From the NCBI GenBank assembly GCA_949317995.1, contig OX439044.1, forward strand, positions 50,548,166 through 50,612,165: DNA of 64,000 nt, in the 5' to 3' direction. Below the pieces are notes generated by a model that did no database searches, was not told where the DNA came from, and saw nothing but the letters and a program-made list of their open reading frames with translations. The stretch's first letter is position 1. Each line of letters starts with the position of its first letter. Origin of the DNA: Acholoe squamosa. Taxonomy: Eukaryota > Annelida > Polychaeta > Phyllodocida > Polynoidae. This document shows, in pieces, positions 57,901 to 63,138 of the stretch. The translations under genes were made by a program, and so were the position numbers.

Positions 57901-58171
57901 GTGCACCCATGGTCCTAAATACAATCATGAGAATATAATATCTTAAGTAGACCTTAGTGAAAATATTATTTCGTTTTCTTTCAAAACAGCCACAGCAGGT
58001 GACGAGGGACGATATCGGTATCAAGGATGAGACGCGAGGTGCTATCAAGTGCGAATCGTCTCCACCCACACCGAGGTCCCTCCGGCTGGAGCAAGTAGCC
58101 CAAGCGCTGGCTCTGAGCACTGAAGAGCTCCAACCAAGCATGAGGTCAGTCGCACCTCCAAGCTTCATCAG
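14265..58171 (+). CDS. PPFIA: Liprin-alpha (PPFIA family) gene, internal part, 14-15 exons, partial at both ends
   Basis: Spliced exons read through in one frame and match liprin-alpha from the second half of the N-terminal coiled coil to the linker before the SAM domains. Landmarks in order: [113 protein letters not shown] and [11 protein letters not shown]. The family organizes presynaptic active zones, binding LAR-type receptor phosphatases through the C-terminal SAM domains and RIM, ELKS and GIT through the coiled coils. Vertebrate proteins are about 1,200 residues, so roughly 200 N-terminal residues and the three SAM domains are missing here and should lie outside the window. Introns range from 130 bp to over 12 kb. 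Identification is very secure; whether the genome has one or several paralogues cannot be judged. Confidence 0.96.
14340..14837 (+). other. Liprin-alpha intron, 498 bp
   Basis: AT-rich intron between two phase-0 exons. It contains short GTCAGTCAGT and GTGAGTGTG runs near 14500-14560 but no recognisable element. Confidence 0.85.
14838..14987 (+). CDS. PPFIA: Liprin-alpha exon 2 (end of coiled-coil block and variable linker)
   Basis: Fifty codons, phase 0-0, from [13 protein letters not shown] to DPSQHPK, bounded by CCCCTGCCAG and GTAGGT. It replaces the vertebrate segment IVALREQNVHIQRKM...KVHEK. The first 13 residues continue the coiled coil. The rest is low in hydrophobics and rich in S, N, D and P, a poorly conserved spacer in the family. 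Joined to the next exon it gives [15 protein letters not shown], matching the conserved KRLSNGSID. The exon lies 498 bp after exon 1 and before a 12.3 kb intron. Confidence 0.93.
17282..17452 (+). mobile_element. SINE copy 3 with a different 3' half, 15-16 bp target duplication
   Basis: The first ~110 bp equal the common SINE head (CTTCCCTAGCCCACTTAAAA...CACTG-CACAT). The 3' half is unrelated to the ACTC-tailed copies: CTGTGAAGCACGGGATAGCC onward, ending CTGTAAAACACAAATCAATC. It is flanked by TTTAGGAAACACAGGG on both sides (17266-17281 and 17453-17468), a target-site duplication made inside one monomer of the 134-bp array. This gives exact ends and shows insertion after the array had formed. 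Confidence 0.9.
18153..18286. mobile_element. Small MITE inserted in the satellite array, TATA duplication
   Basis: A 134-bp sequence unrelated to the array interrupts one monomer at CCAGGCCATATATGGTC, with TATA on each side (18149-18152 and 18287-18290). The ends GCTCACATAGCCATTAT and ATACAATAGCCATGTGCC are imperfect inverted repeats. Comparing with intact monomers gives the exact empty site. Confidence 0.8.
19098..19331 (+). repeat. Diverged direct duplication, about 190-bp period
   Basis: GAATATGCACGGCATTACAG followed by a TTGCTGTGTTTACTTT-like stretch occurs at 19098 and again near 19291; sequence between is diverged. It directly follows the right arm of the foldback composite and might be its outer flank. 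Confidence 0.65.
21043..21092 (+). mobile_element. SINE 3'-end relic
   Basis: GCCATGAATATGTCGAAAGG, then GCATTAAACAGCCATTGCTCGC, resembles the SINE 3' part with the CCTTAGCTG segment missing. Only the tail region is recognisable. Confidence 0.5.
21936..21963 (+). repeat. Poly-T tract, about 28 nt
   Basis: An uninterrupted run of T. It might be a poly-A tail of a minus-strand retroposon, but no recognisable body adjoins it. Confidence 0.9.
22534..22891. mobile_element. Foldback/MITE with about 110-bp inverted arms carrying a DR1 motif
   Basis: The left arm (22534-22647) and right arm (22778-22891) are inverted copies with few mismatches over GGGTAATTT-ATAGTGCTGA, CTGAGCTGCGTATCTTGATA and CTAGGTCGGAACAAGGTCAA. 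The 130-bp centre is single copy. AGGTCAAAGGTCA (22635-22647) is a perfect direct repeat of the nuclear-receptor half-site with 1-bp spacing, with a third AGGTCA 6 bp upstream. Confidence 0.88.
25187..25366. mobile_element. MITE-like element, TGGCCCGTTTCAGCG ends
   Basis: A 180-bp element. Left end TGGCCCGTTTCAGCG and the complement of the right end TGGCCCGTTTAAGCG match except one base. The interior repeats CAAATAAGCGCC(G/C) and GTATTGAAAT motifs. No coding capacity. Confidence 0.75.
27257..27478 (+). CDS. PPFIA: Liprin-alpha exon 3 (RLSNGSID and coiled coil)
   Basis: Seventy-four codons, phase 0-0, with acceptor TTCTTTGCAG and donor GTAAGT. The peptide starts [20 protein letters not shown] and ends VKLQRDLRE; the vertebrate counterpart runs RLSNGSID...IVELQELLEKQ...YQRDIRE. 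After the eight-residue serine motif the exon is a continuous heptad coiled coil ([31 protein letters not shown]). RLSNGSID is a conserved phosphorylatable-looking patch between two coiled-coil blocks; that last point is inference. Confidence 0.97.
27479..29823 (+). other. Liprin-alpha intron, 2.3 kb
   Basis: AT-rich intron with short poly-C/poly-G runs near 28230, 28619 and 28960. No mobile element or exon is recognisable. Confidence 0.8.
29824..29970 (+). CDS. PPFIA: Liprin-alpha exon 4 ([14 protein letters not shown] coiled coil)
   Basis: Forty-nine codons, phase 0-0, between a CTATTTACAG acceptor and a GTAAGT donor. It encodes [20 protein letters not shown], then [20 protein letters not shown], then AMREGQLKT; the vertebrate counterpart is [40 protein letters not shown]. 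This is one of the most conserved stretches of the liprin-alpha coiled coil, with no gap against vertebrates. A copy of its last ~20 bases plus the donor recurs 86 bp downstream in the intron. Confidence 0.97.
30034..30060 (+). repeat. Intronic duplicate of exon 4's 3' end and donor
   Basis: GCGAGAAGGTCAACTCAAAA followed by AGTAAG copies GCGGGAAGGTCAACTCAAAA plus CAGTAAG at the exon boundary 86 bp upstream. It supplies a decoy GTAAGT. Reading through to it meets a stop codon before the decoy donor, so its use would truncate the protein. Confidence 0.85.
30125..30356 (-). mobile_element. TA-flanked MITE, CGTATAAGACGC family, copy 1
   Basis: A 232-bp element from CCGTAATCTCCCCGTAGAAG to CGCGTCTTATACGCGGGAGTTTACGG, TA on both sides. 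It shares its interior with the copies at 35.4 and 44.2 kb but lies in inverse orientation. Several GTCTTATACGCG motifs near both ends look like transposase binding sites (inference). Confidence 0.88.
30570..30704 (+). CDS. PPFIA: Liprin-alpha exon 5 (coiled coil, [15 protein letters not shown])
   Basis: Forty-five codons, phase 0-0, starting [19 protein letters not shown] and ending [14 protein letters not shown]. It matches vertebrate MEEKNRQLQERLELAEQKL...[20 protein letters not shown]. The acceptor (ATGCACCAG) has a weak pyrimidine tract, and the donor is GTAACG rather than GTAAGT, so both sites are less optimal than in the other exons. Codons are unusually GC-rich (GCGGAG, CGCGGG, GCGCTG) compared with its neighbours. 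Confidence 0.95.
30705..32810 (+). other. Liprin-alpha intron, 2.1 kb
   Basis: AT-rich intron with a pyrimidine microsatellite (TTTTCTCTCTCT... and poly-T) at about 30910-30975 and A-tracts at 32580-32601. No exon or element is recognisable. Confidence 0.8.
32811..32894 (+). CDS. PPFIA: Liprin-alpha exon 6 (coiled coil, [12 protein letters not shown])
   Basis: Twenty-eight codons, phase 0-0, from [19 protein letters not shown] to EEKNTELQR, with acceptor TCTACTGCAG and donor GTAAGT. It matches vertebrate [28 protein letters not shown] without gaps, so heptad register is kept from the previous exon into ARQREK of the next. Confidence 0.96.
33144..33338 (+). CDS. PPFIA: Liprin-alpha exon 7 (coiled coil, [13 protein letters not shown])
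   Basis: Sixty-five codons, phase 0-0, from [20 protein letters not shown] to [10 protein letters not shown]. It matches vertebrate [45 protein letters not shown]. The acceptor is CCCTTTCACAG and the donor GTTAGT, a slightly weaker GTT donor. This is the most conserved block of the whole coiled coil. The 249-bp intron before it is plain AT-rich DNA. Confidence 0.97.
33339..34001 (+). other. Liprin-alpha intron, 663 bp
   Basis: AT-rich intron with two A-tracts (about 33507-33525 and 33585-33596). Nothing else is recognised. Confidence 0.85.
34002..34102 (+). CDS. PPFIA: Liprin-alpha exon 8 (end of first coiled-coil domain)
   Basis: Thirty-three codons plus two bases (phase 0 start, donor after CG of an arginine codon), with acceptor CCCTCAACAG and donor GTAAGT. 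The peptide is [20 protein letters not shown] then [13 protein letters not shown]. It corresponds to the vertebrate segment ERLAEEIEKLRSELDQLKMR, still helical but much less conserved. It is the first exon of the series that does not end on a codon boundary, and it precedes a 10.6 kb intron. Confidence 0.93.
35360..35593 (+). mobile_element. TA-flanked MITE, CGTATAAGACGC family, copy 2
   Basis: A 234-bp copy from CCGTAATCTCCCACGTATAA to GTCTTCTACGTGGGAGAATACGG, flanked by TA. Same orientation as the 44.2 kb copy. Confidence 0.88.
38471..38711 (-). mobile_element. MITE-like element A, copy 2
   Basis: The reverse complement of the copy at 3.4-3.7 kb along its whole length, starting GGGTGTGGATGGGGGG and ending TGGTCCATACCC. 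Two collinear copies in opposite orientation with the same ends show a dispersed element rather than a local repeat. Confidence 0.75.
38815..39462 (+). repeat. Minisatellite array, 55-bp unit, about 12 copies
   Basis: The unit is CATGGAGTACAGACCCAGCT, GTGGTGTCTGACACTTAGTG, TTGCCTATGGTCAAA. The first units carry GGTGGTA instead of GGTCAAA. Inner copies from 39050 are nearly identical, indicating recent amplification, and the outer copies are diverged. Confidence 0.95.
40323..40555 (+). mobile_element. SINE with ACTC tail and duplicated head, copy 4
   Basis: The 5' head is present twice: a ~51-bp partial head (40323-40373), then a full copy starting GGCTTCCCTAGCCCACTTCA. The tail ends ATCTATTACTCACTCACTC. 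The doubled head could be template switching during reverse transcription or two nested insertions. Confidence 0.85.
41040..41192. mobile_element. MITE, 153 bp, 14-bp perfect inverted ends, TATCAA duplication
   Basis: Starts CAGGGATGTAAGTC and ends GACTTACATCCCTG, perfect inverted repeats. TATCAA flanks both ends (41034-41039 and 41193-41198). The interior is AT-rich with CAGGATTTCCTGATTTTTG-like sequence. hAT-like CAGGG ends, but the duplication looks 6 bp rather than 8, so the superfamily is open. Confidence 0.88.
41935..43443. mobile_element. DNA transposon-like element, 1.5 kb, 26-bp inverted ends, C-tracts and CRE sites
   Basis: Left end GGGGCTGTGTACAAATGAC(A)TCATGCA and the complement of the right end differ at one base. 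Long C-tracts follow both ends (41979-42000, 42028-42038, 42065-42080 and 43360-43408), with GTCATG-TT-GTCAT between them at both sides. Perfect TGACGTCA palindromes occur at 42045-42052 and 43421-43428. The interior has no transposase-like frame, so it looks non-autonomous. No clear target duplication was found. Confidence 0.75.
43985..44590 (+). repeat. Cryptic repeat of GACTTATAAAGTCGGTTCC motifs, split by a MITE
   Basis: At least eight degenerate copies of GACTTATAAAGTC(G/T)GTTCC, often followed by CTCCTGGCT or CCCTGACA, occur on both sides of the TA-flanked MITE at 44171-44403. The core is nearly palindromic. The copies on the two sides of the MITE continue one array. Confidence 0.75.
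44171..44403 (+). mobile_element. TA-flanked MITE, CGTATAAGACGC family, copy 3
   Basis: A 233-bp copy from CCGTAAACTCCCGCGTATAA to CTACGCGGGAGTTTACGG, with TA on both sides. It inserted into a TATATATA run inside the AAAGTCGGTTC cryptic repeat. The two ends pair almost perfectly over about 16 bp, the best preserved of the three copies. Confidence 0.9.
44747..44870 (+). CDS. PPFIA: Liprin-alpha exon 9 (basic linker, [15 protein letters not shown])
   Basis: One base completes the split arginine, then 41 codons run to phase 0: [20 protein letters not shown] then [21 protein letters not shown]. The acceptor is ATATTTTCAG and the donor GTAAGG. RRQERGR...DDPNK is the counterpart of the basic RRPRRGR...DEPK segment of vertebrate liprins. 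That segment is followed directly by TLNEQEWE, which here starts exon 11, showing that exon 10 is extra. The N-terminal half is not conserved with vertebrates. Confidence 0.93.
44871..46859 (+). other. Liprin-alpha intron, 2.0 kb
   Basis: AT-rich intron. The only structure noted is a direct repeat of about 20 bp (AATTAAAGAAACACCCT) at 45368-45403. Confidence 0.8.
46860..46973 (+). CDS. PPFIA: Liprin-alpha exon 10, duplicated cassette exon ([14 protein letters not shown])
   Basis: Thirty-eight codons, phase 0-0, from [20 protein letters not shown] to GAAADEEY, with acceptor CTGTCTGCTGCAG and donor GTGAGC. It is a paralogue of the first 38 codons of exon 11: EQEWE, LQQAH and the following leucine coincide and both decay into acidic tails. 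Skipping it recreates the family's conserved junction ([16 protein letters not shown] here; [15 protein letters not shown] in vertebrates), so it is most likely an optional in-frame insertion giving two EQEWE motifs in tandem. Function of the motif is not known to me. Splice sites, frame and similarity all support a real exon; regulated use is inferred. Confidence 0.88.
46974..49275 (+). other. Liprin-alpha intron, 2.3 kb
   Basis: T-rich intron. A short inverted repeat (AGGGACCTTATTTC / GAATAAGGTCCCCTT) lies at about 47324-47359. No exon beyond the two flanking ones is recognised. Confidence 0.8.
49276..49493 (+). CDS. PPFIA: Liprin-alpha exon 11 ([39 protein letters not shown])
   Basis: Seventy-two codons plus AG of a split arginine. 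The peptide begins [20 protein letters not shown], passes an acidic stretch ([13 protein letters not shown]), then [20 protein letters not shown] and [13 protein letters not shown]. It matches the vertebrate linker [23 protein letters not shown]...[26 protein letters not shown]. The last part starts the second coiled coil. The acceptor is TTTATTTCCAG and the donor GTACAT. The DDNES..LSPSG block is strictly conserved in the family and is a good candidate partner- or kinase-docking site (inference). Confidence 0.97.
49624..49834 (+). CDS. PPFIA: Liprin-alpha exon 12 (second coiled coil and Pro/Ser linker)
   Basis: One base completes the arginine, then 70 codons run to phase 0. It begins [20 protein letters not shown], matching vertebrate LIQEEKESTELRAEEIENRV, the end of the second coiled coil. 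It then runs into a low-complexity linker with [20 protein letters not shown] and ends [17 protein letters not shown] resembles the SGHSTPKLTPRSP of vertebrate liprins, with several SP/TP sites. The acceptor TTGTTACTAG and donor GTGAGT are canonical. The 130-bp intron before it is the shortest of the window. Confidence 0.97.
49835..52787 (+). other. Liprin-alpha intron, 3.0 kb
   Basis: AT-rich intron with an AT microsatellite at 49996-50008, a direct duplication ATAGTCACATTTTAAA at 50930-50960 and a 40-bp tandem repeat just before exon 13. Two exon-like windows with splice-like flanks (50554-50649 and 51826-51885) are discussed in the findings but not called. Confidence 0.75.
52547..52658 (+). 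repeat. Tandem repeat, 40-bp period, about 2.8 copies
   Basis: Three successive copies contain GAAGTGAAGTGA flanked by an ACTTTCC/ACTCTCC start and a CAAACAGCACA-type end, spaced 40 bp apart (52547, 52587, 52627). The array ends about 130 bp before the exon 13 acceptor. No function can be assigned. Confidence 0.85.
52788..52886 (+). CDS. PPFIA: Liprin-alpha exon 13 (APASMT... Ser-rich linker)
   Basis: Thirty-three codons, phase 0-0: [20 protein letters not shown] then [13 protein letters not shown]. The acceptor is GTGTACTTTCAG and the donor GTAGGC. It continues the exon 12 end KYHT as KYHT-APASMT, which resembles protostome liprin linkers as I remember them. The segment is disordered and serine/threonine-rich. 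GC content is higher than in the flanking intron. Confidence 0.88.
52887..54053 (+). other. Liprin-alpha intron, 1.2 kb
   Basis: AT-rich intron ending in a very strong pyrimidine tract (TTCCTTCCTCTCCC) ahead of the microexon. No element is recognised. Confidence 0.8.
54054..54101 (+). CDS. PPFIA: Probable liprin-alpha 48-nt microexon (acidic, [16 protein letters not shown])
   Basis: Sixteen codons, phase 0-0, encoding [16 protein letters not shown]. The acceptor is exceptionally strong (long TC tract, then CTCTAG) and the donor is GTGAGT, the pattern expected of a microexon that depends on strong flanking signals. It sits between two phase-0 exons, so inclusion or skipping keeps the frame. 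The peptide is half acidic, then hydrophobic, and does not match a liprin segment I know. I infer an alternatively used, possibly neural microexon. The evidence is splice sites, frame and position only. Confidence 0.72.
54896..54965 (+). pseudogene. Possible LINE ORF2 C-terminal fragment
   Basis: One frame reads [20 protein letters not shown] followed by ELPNVSQRL. This resembles the R-x-x-x-SF-(V/I)P-x-A-x-x-x-(W/L)N-x-LP signature that ends many non-LTR reverse-transcriptase ORFs in animals. No further reverse-transcriptase motif is visible upstream or in other frames, so at most a short relic remains. Chance similarity is a real alternative. Confidence 0.25.
55561..56147. repeat. Inverted pair of duplicated TTCACCTGAAGTCGGACAC motifs
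   Basis: Two direct copies of a 19-bp motif (55561 and 55593) face two copies in inverse orientation (56105 and 56128) reading GTGTCCGACT-C-TGGTGAA, about 500 bp apart. The motif is well preserved while the sequence between is not obviously repetitive. It may be the ends of an old foldback element. Confidence 0.6.
57990..58171 (+). CDS. PPFIA: Liprin-alpha exon 15 ([11 protein letters not shown]), two in-frame donors
   Basis: Begins [20 protein letters not shown] and continues [20 protein letters not shown], corresponding to the vertebrate EDKATIKCETSPPPTPRALRM. The acceptor is TTTCAAAACAG. Two donors are possible: GTCAGT after base 58144 and GTAGGG after base 58171. They are 27 nt apart and both leave phase 2, so use of the distal donor adds nine residues (RSVAPPSFI). 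The next exon should lead to the SSIGRLFGKK region and is not in the window. Confidence 0.95.
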
Positions 58172-59146
58172 GTAGGGCTTCTCGCTTCTTGCTTCTCAAC
58201 AAGTTTTCTCTCAGTGGTCATAGATGTGTACTGAAATGTTCCTCATATTGCTGCATTCCTTTCTAAACCCATACAGAGTCCTAAGGTATTATTACTGTGA
58301 TTCACGATTGAAAGATTTTCGATGAAAACTCTTCAATCGCACAACAGTATTTAGGGGGATACACATGCATGTCATACAAATAAAAGAAGAAATGACATTG
58401 CGATATCATCAGTTCACATTGCAGCCCACAAGAGAAAACTTGGCTTAAGTTCCATTGTCTTGTCGAATTAATCCACTAATGCTCTATGTTGTGATATTCA
58501 TGTACCAATCATACTATCAGGTTGTCACGGGGTATTCTGCAATCCTCTCTATAGTGATGAAGAAGATTGCCCGTAATCCCGTATTGAAGGAATCCTGCAG
58601 GATAAAACGCATATCATTGCTGACAGAACTGTTTTCTCGCAATAATGACTTCTGAGTTGTAAAAGAAATGCAATCCAAATTGGGTGGATACAGGTTTATG
58701 GTCTAGTCTACATGTTTCGCTATGCCCTTTTTTCTGTTATTGAAATTCATATTCATCGGACATAAATTTGTACATTAACTAGCTCTCTGGGTTATAGTAA
58801 CATGGTTGGGGATCGAGATGAGGACTGCATGTAACTCTACAGGTCTCCCATTGTGTTGTCTGCTCCTTGGCTGAATTGAAGGCGATTGTTAGCGAACGCT
58901 GCGCAATTTTCGCATCAAATGCATCTACCCACCTGTATGAATTTGATATTCAATTGATTAAATGCTGATTTTTTAGGCCCTTGCATCGTCATTACCCCAT
59001 CTGTAGACTTCTTAACACTAGCCGGAAATAAAGCCCTGCTTATGAATTCAATATTTACAGGTTATTGACTATTTAAACTAAAGGTCAAAGTTCACACTGC
59101 TGCTGCGGTCAATCTGAGGGGCTAATTGGGTTTTCAACGTGTAATT

Positions 59147-59315
59147 GGCTTCCCTAGCCCGGTGAAAAGGATCTCCTCTTTCTTAACCGCTCAGTGTATC
59201 TGGTATGTGCGGACACCAACACACTCATCTGTGAATTTTTGCAATGTAGTGTTCTCACCATGAATATGATCTTAGCTTTCGAAATGGCGTTATACATCTA
59301 TTATTCGCTCACACA
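59147..59315 (+). mobile_element. SINE with ACTC-type tail, copy 5 (diverged)
   Basis: An older copy. The head GGCTTCCCTAGCCCGGTGAA lacks part of the TATATCTCC segment, and the tail reads GGCGTTATACATCTATTATT followed by CGCTCACAC. Confidence 0.8.
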
Positions 59316-62154
59316 TTTTAATGTTTAGTCAATCATTGGTATTGTATTCTTGCAAAGGTAAAACAAACACATTTACTAGCAATATCCAGATGGCTTGAAT
59401 TTGCTAATAGTTTATCATGGGAATGTCTATTAATTTATTCGCAATACTTCCTCTCGACTCCCTTTACCCTTAGTCTGTTTTCTGCTTTTGCCGCGTGGGG
59501 TCGGCACAGAGTAGCTTAGGGTGCCACTAGTGCTGCCTTGCAGTGGTGAAATCTAGAACTAAAGAGCTGGAGGAGGCTTTATTGAGTCCCTATACTCCAA
59601 CCTCAAGTAGAAATACTTCTTTCATTTTCTCTCACTGTAATTTGATAAGTGGAAATGTCCCATATGCGACAATTTCTTCTTAGGAGTGCAACATTATTCA
59701 GAGGAATATATAATCTTTCCCTGATATTCTGTGTGATATTTGTTAGTGTTGTTCTTTTTACAGGTCAACTGCCTTATTAGTAGGACTGCATTCTATTATT
59801 GTGTTATAAAACAGTTTAAGCTTCTTAATTGTATATATCATCGCCGTCAATACTCAGCGGAGAGCTGTTATTCTCAGTTTCCTTCTTTTACATTAACTTG
59901 CCCAGGAACTGAAGTTTTATCTGTATGTTTTTGACCATAGCTTTTGAATTTTGAAATGTAACAGTATGATCCTTTGCCGGATGTTCTGAAACTTACTACG
60001 CCTATTATATTAATGCAAACCACACTCATAGTATATATAGGTTGCTTTTATGCTAGCACTGCCGCTCTTAGAGAAGCATAACCAGTATGCTGAACTTTGC
60101 TGAAACACCACGCCACTAACAGAAGCTGTGTCATTGTATATGCATATTAAAGCCATCCTCTACGCACAACATAGGGCATCTTCTATCAGACACCATAGTT
60201 AGACTACCTGGGTATGTGGGTGGGGTACGAGGAATAGGGGGGGGGGGATCAATTGGCCACTAGCTGGTCTGGAGCTGGTTCTGGCAACACACACTGATAA
60301 GAACTGATAAGATGGGACCAGCATGTCCCTGGAAGTGGGTGTAAACCAGGGACAAGGTACCCATCATGGTATGTCTTATCCGTGGGTTTTACCTCAACCA
60401 GTGAAATTCAAAATGGCAGCTCCACTAGACCTCCATCCTGAGTCCTATGGGAAGCTTGTATATCCCCTGGGGGTGTCGCTATAGTGTACATCAGGTATGC
60501 TCCTTCTGTTTGCACCTCATTAAGGTTGTTAACGCCTCACACATCACACACAGTTACACCCCAAGGGGCCGCGGTTTGGTCTGTCTCGCTTCAGACAGGC
60601 CCTGCCTGATCGACCGAGGACAGATGATTCTCGACAAGCAAAAACAGAAATGAAAAACTCGCCACAGAAGCCGCACAAAGAAGCTTTGTGTTTTTTTCTG
60701 AGCTTACATCTGTGCTGATTCAAGTAGATGTGAGTGGTTTGGGCCACGCCTGAGGTAGTCAGGGGTTAAAGCAACTCTTTCGCTTTATTTGAGGGACATT
60801 GTATGATCAAAATCATTATTATTCAGACTGTTGGCATTTGGCGCCGTGATATTAACATAGCGGCCGACCTTTTGAAGCTCGTCATTTTCCCTCTGGTACT
60901 TCTGAAATATCCTATTACAAAATGAGAGGACATAACAGTGTCTCAATTATCAGTTACATTTTGTTGTTCAGGCAAGATGGAAAATAAATGGATCTGGAAA
61001 ATATAGGAATATTGCAGTAATAAGACCCTGGGATGGTTTGTGCATAACCAGTTAGCAGAGGCAAGAAACAAGACTTGCATAGCGTGAGAGGGAGACTTGC
61101 CAATGTAAGGTTAGTGAGAGGCATCAAATACTCGCTAGAGCATGGTGAAGAAATAGATTTAATGAAAGAGGGATTACCATACATTTACTTTTGTAGTCTC
61201 ACATAAGTTTGTCTGCATTGCAAAGCAGCTTTTCTGATAATGTTGCCACTGTCTTCAGTATACACTTATGTATAGACCATTATTTGACCCGCAATCCCAC
61301 CCGCATTAGATCATACGAAGTGATAGCATCATCGCAGTTGCATATGTTTTACCTGGACTGATAAGATCTGAATACATCCATATTACCGCCTGCATGTATT
61401 CAGAGTTCCGATGATAAGGGGATGAACTGAGTCACTTTTCAGGACTAGGAACATACACACCATCAGAAATATACAGTGAGCACGAGTGGGTCCCTGGGGG
61501 GATAGCTACCCTGGGAATATCATTGCAACTAAAACTTTAACATTAACATAAGGGCAGACAGAGGATAAACGTTAAGACCATTGCACCAAAGGTTCAAGAT
61601 TCACAAATCAGTGCATTTAAGTATGCATGTACATTTGGAAAAAAAAAAGAAGAAATGTAACCATTTTGAGGAGAGATTTAGGTTTCCTGCACCACAGGCA
61701 GTGTACTGGTCTCCTGCGACCCTAGTGCAGCCGCACACATACTCATAATCACTAGACAGAGACCACTGGGAACCAATGTGTATGTTGCCCAATGTAGGCA
61801 CGATAGGGAGTAGTGCAGACTCTATTAGGTCGACACTGCCTAGCTCCCATGCGTATGTGCTTGTGTGTGTGAGGGGCGGGGGCTTAAGCGTGCGCTTAGT
61901 GGAGATGTTGCCTGGATGAGAGTACGTTAGTCCCAGTTGGATGGGTGCATGTATATCAGGGCAACAATAGGGGACAAGGATGTAGCATGATGAAAGAGAT
62001 AAAAAGCTACTACAGGGTACAATCGTCTGTGAAATGCATCCCTGTCAGACTATCATGCAAAGATAAGGGCAGGTGAAGTAGTGCGTAGTATACGGAGATG
62101 AAAAAAACAAAAACAAGGTACAACGGTAGTACATGTATATATGGCGCAGCAACC

Positions 62155-62412
62155 TGTACCAGGCAGTACACTTTGGGTAGTGTGGTGTGAGTAGTATATG
62201 GAGCTGTACACTGTACCAGGCAGTACACTGTGGGTAGTGTGGTGTGAGTAGTATATGGAGCTGTACACTGTACCAGGCAGTACACTGTGGGTAGTGTGGT
62301 GTGAGTAGTATATGGAGCTGTACACTGTACCAGGCAGTACACTGTGGGTAGTGTGGTGTGAGTAGTATATGGAGCTGTACACTGTACCAGGCAGTACACT
62401 GTGTGGTGTGAG
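62155..62412 (+). repeat. Minisatellite array, 57-bp unit, about 4.5 copies
   Basis: The unit is GTACCAGGCAGTACACTGTG, GGTAGTGTGGTGTGAGTAGT, ATATGGAGCTGTACACT. Copies after the first are identical, implying recent expansion. Because 57 is divisible by three and the unit lacks stops on the minus strand, all three minus frames stay open and give spurious 109-168 codon ORFs. Confidence 0.95.
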
Positions 62413-62958
62413 TCTCTGGCTCGAGTGACTTCATTATATTCGGTCACATCATTCCTGCATATTTTGTAAAAGGAAATGAATACCTGAAGGTTCCTAGCTA
62501 AGTCATCCTCTAACACTTTTGGACTACATCAGCAGGGTAGGGGTAGGTACCACATTTTAACTTGCAGCACCGTTTGGGCCATCTGTGATGTGTAGTGCAG
62601 GGATTTGCAAGGATTAATGCGTATAGAGGATAGAAATCAAATTGTAAGGCCAGCAAGTGAGGACTGAGAGGGTAAGAGAGAATACAGGCAATCCAGTGTA
62701 TTCAGTCCAACACAATACTCTCCACATACACTGTCCCTTGGCTATATAAAATGGCAACCAATAAGGGTAAGTTGATATGTCACACTTGGCCTAAATTAAG
62801 ATAAAAGGATATCAGCAAAGGCATCCGAAGTATCAATATAGCAAACTTGGTGTCTGTACATCGAGTGTAGTCTTATATGTTCTATGTATGTAGGGCGGCC
62901 AAACATAGTCACCTGCTGTATTAATCTGCATAACCTTGGTAGCACCCACATGTGAGTC

Positions 62959-63138
62959 TGGGCTTCCCTAGCCCACTTAAAAGGGTCTATATCTCGTTTT
63001 TCCTATCCCCTCGGATGTGTGTGGTGCACATATGTGCGGGCACCGGCACATTCCTCTGTGAAATTGTGTAATGTCGTTCTCGCCATGAATATGACCTTAA
63101 CTGTCGAAATGGCGTTAAACATCTATTACTCACTCACT
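62959..63138 (+). mobile_element. SINE with ACTC tail, copy 6, 12-bp target duplication
   Basis: Full-length and close to consensus. CACATGTGAGTC flanks it on both sides (62947-62958 and 63139-63150), fixing the ends and marking a fairly recent insertion. Confidence 0.9.

Larger units (their letters stand above)
54102..57989 (+). other. Liprin-alpha intron, 3.9 kb
   Basis: AT-rich intron. It holds a short coding-like fragment resembling the C-terminus of a LINE reverse-transcriptase ORF (54896-54965), a paired inverted motif (55561-55611 versus 56105-56147) and poly-G/poly-T tracts near 57416 and 57211. Nothing else is recognised. Confidence 0.75.

Noticed and set aside
62010-62516. Minus-strand ORFs of 168, 129 and 109 codons with 19-residue repeats
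   Set aside because: They are products of the 57-bp tandem array; three overlapping frames are open at once and none has coding character outside the repeat.
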